Source of the DNA: Eudromia elegans
Taxonomy: Eukaryota > Chordata > Aves > Tinamiformes > Tinamidae
Assembly (NCBI GenBank): GCA_003342815.1
Contig: PTEX01000135.1
Span: forward strand, 475,739 to 539,738
Length of the DNA: 64,000 bases
Direction: 5' to 3'
Shown here piece after piece: positions 57,584 through 64,000 of this stretch. Positions within the stretch are counted from its first letter, which is position 1. Every line of letters begins with the position of its first letter. The notes beneath the pieces were generated by a model. The model saw nothing but the letters and a program-made list of their open reading frames with translations, ran no database searches and was not told the origin of the DNA. The translations under genes and the position numbers were made by a program.

Positions 57584-59299
57584 CACGGGCAGGGAGGGGG
57601 GAAGTAGCAGGAGAGCATGCTGTCCTGGAAACTCTCTCCCCATTTCATATCTCATTATCCTAGTGCCAGAGCAGGAGCACGAGAGAGAGGAAAACACTGG
57701 GAAACAAAAAACAAAACAAAAAGTGCAGTATCACTTTCAGAGCCAAGTCCCCGTACATAATAATCAGCTTAGAGGTTTAAAAACCTTCTGGCGTTTAGAT
57801 GGCTCTTGCAAGGTCCCCAGAGCATCTCTTGTCTCTCTCTTCAGTGAGAAGTGATCTGAGCAGCTGGCACAGGTAGCAGCACGTGCAAGTCACGTACAGA
57901 AACTGGTAGGCGCTGGGTACCTAGTAGTGGTGATCTACAAGGTGTCTGATGAGCTGAAAACAAGGTAAAAGCTCCTTGGATACAGTGGGCAAAGTAGGTA
58001 AAGAACAAGTGATGTTTTTGTGGGGCAGAGCATGGCATTGCTGGAAGGAGGCAGGGGTCTAGGAAATGTTTATATTCATATTACATAACTGTATTATTTT
58101 AACTCGTGGTCTTTTACTCATCTCCTGAAAACTGTGCTCATCTAGGCCTATCTATAGAGGAAGATCTGTTTAGTGGCAGGGCTGGGAAGAAAGCTGTCAA
58201 ATTTTGTTCATTTAGAGGTAAATTCTCTGCAGTTGGAAGAAAGACAAGATGAGTAGCCTGGATTCTGGAGAGGGCTGTTAGCACCTCTGTGCCACTAAAG
58301 CAGTTTCACTCATCAGCAAATCAAGCTGCTGATTATGTGATAAAGCAAGGAGAGAGTGATAACACTGTTGTCAATTCATCATCAGCTACTTCCACCTAAA
58401 TTGTCAGTTAAGTAGTTAAACTAAACATTTTACAAAATAGGGCTGATTTATCACCTCTCAGTAGACAGCACAGAACCAAACATAGAGTTGTTATTTTAAG
58501 AGAGGAGCTAAGGTAACCCAAATTGCCGTTTTACTTTGCTCTATTATTTGAGCACTTAGACCTTCTGCCATGGCCAATTTTAAATGGATTGGATATTTAT
58601 TGCGTTGAACTTCTCTAAACTGTGGGGGTTTTTTTCTTTCCCTTTCCAAGGGAAAATGCTGCACATTGGATAATCCAACTGGTTTCTAAAACAAGTTAAC
58701 ATTGTTTGACCTAAACTGAATAAAGCCTCAACAGGACTGAGCATGATGACTTTATCTGTTAGGCTTTGGCTTCTCTAATTTAAAACAAATGAAAGAATGT
58801 GGAAAGCTTAAGTGAACACAGAAGAGGTGGGAGGGTTTTTTTCCTTTCCTAGACCTTTACGAAATTAGGAAATTTTGCTGTAAACAATGTGCATGGCATT
58901 TTCAGAAACAAGTTGTTATTCCAAAGTGGCAGTTTCCAAGAGTAAGATATGAAAAAAAGAAGAAAAGTTTTGCTTTTTTGTTATGGTTTCAGTGTTTTAG
59001 TTCGTTTTTATTGCTAGGATCCAAGTTAAAATTAAAGTGAGTTCTGTTGGGCTCCTCCTAGTCATAATCTGCTTGCTCAAATTTTACAGTGCAAGTAATT
59101 CCCCTAGGCACACTGAATTATACTGGATTTTTTTTTCCTCTCTGGCTGGAATGATGGTAAATTCCTGCAGGCTTGAACAATGTCATATTTCTTTACAGAG
59201 TACCAAGTTACAACTGAAATACTAATACTATGGACCCACCAAACATATCAAAACCCAGAACCTGAATAGCAGGGATTGCTGGTGGGAACAGAGGGTTAT

Positions 59300-61450
59300 T
59301 CCCAGAAAAGGTGTCTGTTAATCTGCTTTGGCTCCCGTGGCAGCCTCACACAAGCACCTCTGGTTGTGGTTCACGGGGACCTCAGGCAGGCACCTCTCTC
59401 CTGGATGAACAACCTACCTCACTACTTGGTCATCCCTGTCTGAGGGAGAAGTATTGCAGGTCTATGAGCTGCTTCCTTTCTGCTTGGTCTGGATGCTTGA
59501 TGCTGGCCAGGAAAGCTTCTCCTTGGGTCACAGACACTGTCAGGTGGACAACAGGAGCAGCAGCATCCTGCCTAATAGAGGCAGCCTCCCTGGACACCTA
59601 CACATTGTCATCTGAGAGGACTACACCGCAAAGCTGGTAACATTACAGCTGAGATTCCAGCTCTCACAGGGTTGCTGGGTGGCTTCCAGAGTAGGCACTT
59701 AATATTATCCTGATGCAATCAACAGAAGCCAAATGTTTATCTCCTTCCTAAAATCCAATAGGATAAGATAAAACCCTAGACATCACCAAAGCAATAATGT
59801 TACTCTCTGTAGCCACTCTCCAACCCAAAAAGCATTCTGAGAATATGCACTTCGTTGTCTCCACCTCCACACTCTGGCTGTTCGCCTCACGACAGGCATG
59901 CTCATGTGTCGTTGCCATGTCACGTGTCATGGAAGGAAGGAAGGAAGATGTTGGATGAACATGCACACACACACAGATCCTCGACCTCTGAGGAGAGAAG
60001 GGCCAGCAAACAAGAACGGCATTCAGCATTGATTCAAAAAAAGAGTAAAAAAAAAAAGAGTACTTTTAGAAAGTACTGAAAGGCAAGCACCGAAAATTTT
60101 CACACTTTTGGCAAAAATGAAACACAACTTTCCTGCCTGGAAAACCACCTCTCCCCCCATTTACCCTAACCATCCCACGGCAGGTGTCAGAGGAGACGGC
60201 CAGGCCATCTCTGTAGCCATTTCAGGTCAGGACATGAAGAGTTATGAAACTGAAGAGTTTTTCACCCCGTGTGGCAAGTTCTGCACTCTCACGCTGTCCC
60301 TGCAAAGATGGAGAAGTGTCTGTTCAAACAGGCGAGTGCAGGGGTTCTCCTGGAGCACGATAGGAAATAAGGCTACAGAAGGCAATTCCTGGTAGGTCCT
60401 TCCCATGCACATCTCTACTTGATGGCCACTATCCAGGAGCAGATTCTGAGGACACAGCCAGAAATATCCCCTATGGCCTCACTGGACATACCAAGAGCAA
60501 TGCCTATGTCAGGCACCCACCTTGCCACCCCAAAGATGCACTCCCCAGCACCGTCTTCAGCATCCTCCAGGGCTGGCAAGTGCTCTTCACCACAACTTTA
60601 GATAGGCTTGGAAAGACTTTACATGAGGGCTAAGTCCTGCAGAATACACTCTGCTCCCAAATGGTGCTAGTCATTCCAGAGGGTCTTCCCATAGTACCCT
60701 GATGCTGGTGAAATGGTGAAGTGAAGCTTCAGGATGCCCAAATCCTCTCATACTGTAGATCTAGTGGCAGGTTGGGCTGCAATTACCATGGCAAGGCTCT
60801 GAAGCACTTGAAAAACTTCAGAATCCGGGGCCACTTGAGGCAGGTGTGGTCCCCTATGAAGACAGAATTGGAAGAAAGGAAAGGAGACATTTTGGTCTGA
60901 GCTCAGCGAACACTGGGGAGCCAGGACGTACACATGGCAGCCAGGAGACGTATCTCTGCTGCCAGAATGTAGGTGATGCGGGAATGTCCACCGAGTGGGA
61001 CTGGAGTATTATGGTACGCTTAAGAAGAAAGTCATCATTGATTCTTCCTAAAATGAGTAATCCTAGGGCTGGACAGGAAATAGATGCCTGCACCACCAGA
61101 ATTCTAGTGCAGAAACCTATCAAGCAATGATTAGTGCAGGCAACACTCATATTGTTAACACCAATTAATGAAACAGTGCATTTCATCCAGCATTGACCTT
61201 TGGATCTCCCACTGTAGGGATAATGTGGGAGTTGTTCTCGTGTGCGGCACCCACGGACGTCCCTGGGTGATGGAAGCAGTTTGGCTGATGCCAGGTCATG
61301 CACTAGCCAATGCACTGGGAAGTCGGTAGCCTGGACCCTTATTGTGGTGCTCACAGATATTTTAAGGGAGGAAGAAGCAGTTATATCTGACACAGAGGAG
61401 ATAGTGAAGATCCCGATGTATTCAGCCTGAACCTTCCAGTGCACACCGTG
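59300..61450. other. Less AT-rich 2.1-kb block of unknown origin
   Basis: Composition differs from the AT-rich flanks, and open frames are longer than average on both strands: 59311-59640 (+), 60108-60395 (+) and a 196-codon frame at 61444-60854 (-). None shows domains or motifs that I recognise. I looked for DDE-transposase, reverse transcriptase and zinc-finger patterns and saw none convincingly. It may be a decayed mobile element, a pseudogene or unusual unique sequence. A (GGAA)n run at about 59932-59947 and a short (CA)n lie inside. Confidence 0.35.
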
Positions 61451-62677
61451 CTTGTGAGATTTAAGCAGATGGGGTCTAAGTTATGAGGATGGTAATTACG
61501 TCTACAGCTCCTACGAGTGTCAATTTTTGAGAGCAGCGTCAACGCAAACGCTCGTCCCTAGAGGCTCATCTCCTCCCACTCACTCTTCCTCTCACTTCCC
61601 ATTTCAGGCCCTCCAAAACTCAGGCCTCTCCCTACCTACTTACTCAGACTTTCTTTAGTGCTATCTCTCACTATGCAAGATCTGTTAGTATCTCCCACCA
61701 GCGCTATCTGATCTACCGTACTTGATACTCCCACTAATCTAATCTAAAAGGTCCTGTGAGGAACCTGCTTTCACTTTATCTCCTGTTTCTCTAGACTCAT
61801 GTCAGTCACTGACCAAAGACAGGGCTTTTAGGGCTGGCTTTCACAGTCATGGTTGAACCTCATCACTGCTTGTGGCACCCCAGTTCGGGGGGGGGGGGGG
61901 GCAGCTCCCCCCTTGAGGGTCAGCTTAAAGACAGTAGAAACAGAATATAACTGGGAAGTAAATTGCATCACAGCAGGTTGGACACAGCTGAAATGTCTAA
62001 ACACATGTTGTACAGGTGACAGAAAGACATACGCTGAGCTGAATAACAGGACCATGTGGCAGGTGCCTAAAACATTCTATATAACCTAATGAGTTCCACT
62101 CTTCCATTCCCACTCACCCACCCAAGTGCTTTTCATGTCCATAATTTAGCCTTTCTGAATGCTCAAGATATCAACATACTGATATCAGTGGCAAACATAT
62201 GCAATCGTTTCAGAAGATGCAGCCCCATATTTGTGTCACCACTGGCCCTGGCAGCACAAAACAGCTGAGTGGAGCTCAGCACCTGGACTGACCTGCTGGT
62301 TTGACCCTGCCCACGTCAACAGCTTAAATGAAGTTGCTAGACTTTGCAGTGAAGCAGCTGAGCTGGGCCCAGAGCTGCCTCACCAGCTCTCCTGGAGGGA
62401 CAATACTCTTCAGCAAGGAGTGATAATAAACAGTAGGATGGTGCTAACACTTTAAGCTGCTGCAGCTGTCTGCTAAGTGAGTGTGTGTCAACACCTTCAG
62501 ACTGGAAGGTGAGAAAGTGAAATTATAGCGCTCTGATACCCCAATTCTGCTTTTGCAACCTCTTTTATGAAGAGGTTTTTAGGTGGTTACAGGGCTCCAA
62601 GGTTTTGCTTTGTGGCTTGTGAACCTGGGATAAGTAGTATGTTTCTGAACACTTGTCTCCTTTTATAAGTTTTTCAG
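61451..62677. other. Intergenic sequence before the candidate exons
   Basis: Mixed-composition sequence, pyrimidine-rich at 61560-61790, with a G15 run near 61.89 kb. Short chance frames only; nothing else is recognised. Confidence 0.55.
61887..61901. repeat. G15 homopolymer facing C6
   Basis: G15 is followed by CAGCT and CCCCCC, so a G/C hairpin with a 5-base loop is possible. Length may be affected by sequencing error. Confidence 0.9.
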
Positions 62678-62705
62678 CTTTATCTACGTCACCATGTTTA
62701 AAATG
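62678..62705 (+). other. Candidate first coding exon (28 bp) of an unrecognised transcript
   Basis: An acceptor-like TTTTATAAGTTTTTCAG ends at 62677 and a strong donor ATG|GTAAGT starts at 62706. Inside, GTCACCATG gives an ATG at 62694 in good initiation context, encoding Met-Phe-Lys-Met. Spliced to the candidate exon at 63263 the frame stays open. No homologue is known to me. Confidence 0.25.
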
Positions 62706-63739
62706 GTAAGTTTTAGTATCTAGCCTTATACACAAAAGTCCTAAAAATGCCTTGACACCCTCAAAAGATAGCAGAAGTGCAATAGGAAGAAAAACAAAGC
62801 ATATATTTTAATATAGGTTTTGTAGTTTAAATGTCCTTTTGATAATTATATAAATTTTCTCAATGTTGATAAGATTGATTTCCTCAGCCTAGCCATTAAG
62901 TAATTTGTGATTCCAGGATCACATTCACCTCTGATATTTTTACTTCCCTGTTTTATTTTGAAGTCTAAAGATGGCAAACAAAAATGACTGTCAAATAGAG
63001 AAAAATGAAAACGGTAGATTTGACAGCGTACCGCTGCAGCGGTGCAACACAGAGAGATCTGCGATGTACTAACCCATCACTCAGTCTACATGTGTTTAAA
63101 TCTCTCCGAGATATCTTGTAAATCTGACAATTTCCTATGCAGATATTAATTATGATGCTAATTTAGACTTGAAGTTAGTACCATGACTCTCTTAGGAAGA
63201 AAAGTAATGATTATAAAGAACTGATTTAAAATATATAGGCAACTGTGGTGATATTTTTACAGACTGACACAAATGGGTATGGTGCAGAGAATACTATGCA
63301 GGTAGCCACAGAAGCAGCTCTTGGTTTTAATCCCGGATCTAAACAGGAAAAGTGCTACAGCTGTTCCCCCTCTCCACCCTTTAAGTCTCAGGTGAGTTTA
63401 GTTCTGGTCTTTTCAAACTCCTAAGAGTTATGGGCTAATATTGTATTAGTTTGCCTGGCCTTTGAATGGCGAACAACTCGCCAAGCACACGTGTCAGTGG
63501 CAAATGCCCGGGGAGCCGAACCCGACCAGCCAGGGTTGCTGACAGGACTGCAGGAACACGCGTATCTTTTAAATAAATATTATCTCTGGTCGTGGTTGGG
63601 TCCAGCCACAAAGCAGTCTTTAAATCTGAGACTTGTGGGGAGCTGCAAATGTCAGTTTAGCAGAGATACAACTCTGCAGACATGGCTCTGGGCTTTTAAC
63701 TGTGCTGTACACATCGCTACTGAAACGTGTGGAAGGACA
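62706..63739. other. AT-rich sequence around the candidate exon
   Basis: Apart from the 129-bp candidate exon at 63263-63391, this kilobase is AT-rich. It contains a 14-bp perfect palindrome ACCGCTGCAGCGGT at 63030-63043, which is GC-rich in an AT-rich setting, and an ACACGTGT E-box palindrome near 63486. No other gene is seen. Confidence 0.6.
63263..63391 (+). other. Candidate internal exon (129 bp, 43 codons) of an unrecognised transcript
   Basis: ATATTTTTACAG ends at 63262 and TCTCAG|GTGAGT forms a consensus donor at 63392. One frame is open throughout: TDTNGYGAENTMQVATEAAL, then GFNPGSKQEK and CYSCSPSPPFKSQ. It is phase 0 at both ends and continues in frame from the ATG at 62694. It lies about 0.4 kb before the terminal CpG island. 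It could belong to an upstream alternative 5' end of the next gene (ARHGAP21 by synteny), to a new short gene, or be chance; the peptide does not resemble the ARHGAP21 N-terminus I know. Confidence 0.3.
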
Positions 63740-64000
63740 TGACATTATTAGTGAGCGTTTGGACCCGCGTCGCAGGCCTCGCACTGCAACGCAAGCGCTG
63801 CATACGCGACTGCCGGAAAAGCAGCAGCAGCTCTTGGGTGCTGCGGTCGGGGGTTCTTCTCGGAGACCGCGGCGAGGCGCGGCCCCGGCGCCCCCGCAGC
63901 GCTGCACACGCGCGCACACGTGTCCCGGCCGCGCCGCCCCGCGCCCAACTTCACCGCTCTGGGCAGGCGGCAGCGCCAACGCGGCGCCCGCGGGCGGAGC
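63740..64000. promoter_or_regulatory. CpG island at the right edge, probable promoter of the next gene
   Basis: CpG is very dense from about 63830 (GACCGCGGCGAGGCGCGGCC, CGGCCGCGCCGCCCCGCGCC, CAACGCGGCGCCCGCGGGCGG) and the island runs off the window. CACACGTGT near 63914 contains a CACGTG E-box. In human the next gene after PRTFDC1 in the direction of transcription is ARHGAP21, in the same orientation, so this may be its 5' end. No start codon context or coding match can be confirmed, and the transcription direction is inferred only from synteny. Confidence 0.75.

Larger units (their letters stand above)
51346..59299. other. Intergenic sequence, no gene seen
   Basis: AT-rich background with GC-richer patches at 53.05-53.60 and 55.38-55.65 kb, in which several frames overlap on both strands as composition predicts. 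Nothing has a recognisable domain or a coherent chain of splice-bounded exons. A G17 run near 57.57 kb and a purine tract near 52.05 kb are listed separately. Confidence 0.6.

Noticed and set aside
60300..61444. Harbinger-type transposase on the minus strand
   Set aside because: Only a loose helix-turn-helix-like resemblance; no DDE motif, terminal inverted repeats or continuous frame was found.
1..64000. A novel multi-gene system, CRISPR array, phage or defence island
   Set aside because: The window is vertebrate intron and intergenic DNA around one metabolic-enzyme paralogue; no such structure is present.

Overview
This window is eukaryotic nuclear DNA from a vertebrate. It is AT-rich and gene-poor, with exons bounded by GT-AG splice sites, CpG-rich patches, worn-down SINE/LINE relics and an assembly gap of Ns. 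The one gene I recognise firmly is PRTFDC1, the hypoxanthine phosphoribosyltransferase paralogue, on the + strand. Short introns, sparse repeats and CR1/L3- and MIR-like relics suggest a sauropsid, most likely a bird; the species cannot be read from the sequence.

Layout: 1-2665 is the end of intron 2. Exons 3 to 9 lie at 2666-2849, 21240-21305, 33839-33856, 35216-35298, 35643-35689, 37219-37295 and 37928-37975 (stop codon at 37973-37975). Exon lengths (184, 66, 18, 83, 47 and 77 bp, then the terminal exon) equal those of the HPRT1 family. The spliced frame gives 173 residues after a split Arg codon, the same count as the matching part of HPRT1. The segment Glu-Asp-Ile-Val-Gly-Thr-Gly-Arg-Thr carries Gly where HPRT1 has its catalytic Asp137, and this identifies the paralogue. 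Exons 1-2 lie left of the window.

Intron 3 (18.4 kb) holds the most structured non-coding region. At 18241-18256 there is an RFX-type X-box palindrome, followed by a 43-bp minisatellite interrupted by a run of 415 N, then a CpG-rich block. Intron 4 (12.5 kb) has two adjacent hairpins just after exon 4, a CR1/L3 relic, a GC-rich block and a CA microsatellite.

From 37976 to the right edge I see no certain gene. The stretch has a probable PRTFDC1 3' UTR, CpG-rich patches at 44.1-44.6 and 45.5-46.0 kb (the second followed by an in-frame 72-bp duplication and a good splice donor), a second CR1/L3 relic near 51.2 kb, two long G homopolymers, and a less AT-rich block at 59.3-61.5 kb. At 62.68-63.39 kb two candidate exons join in frame. 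The window ends inside a CpG island. In human, ARHGAP21 lies downstream of PRTFDC1 in the same orientation, so this island may be its promoter, but no ARHGAP21 coding sequence is visible. I found no RNA gene, CRISPR array, intact transposon or novel multi-gene system; nearly all other open frames are what chance would give.
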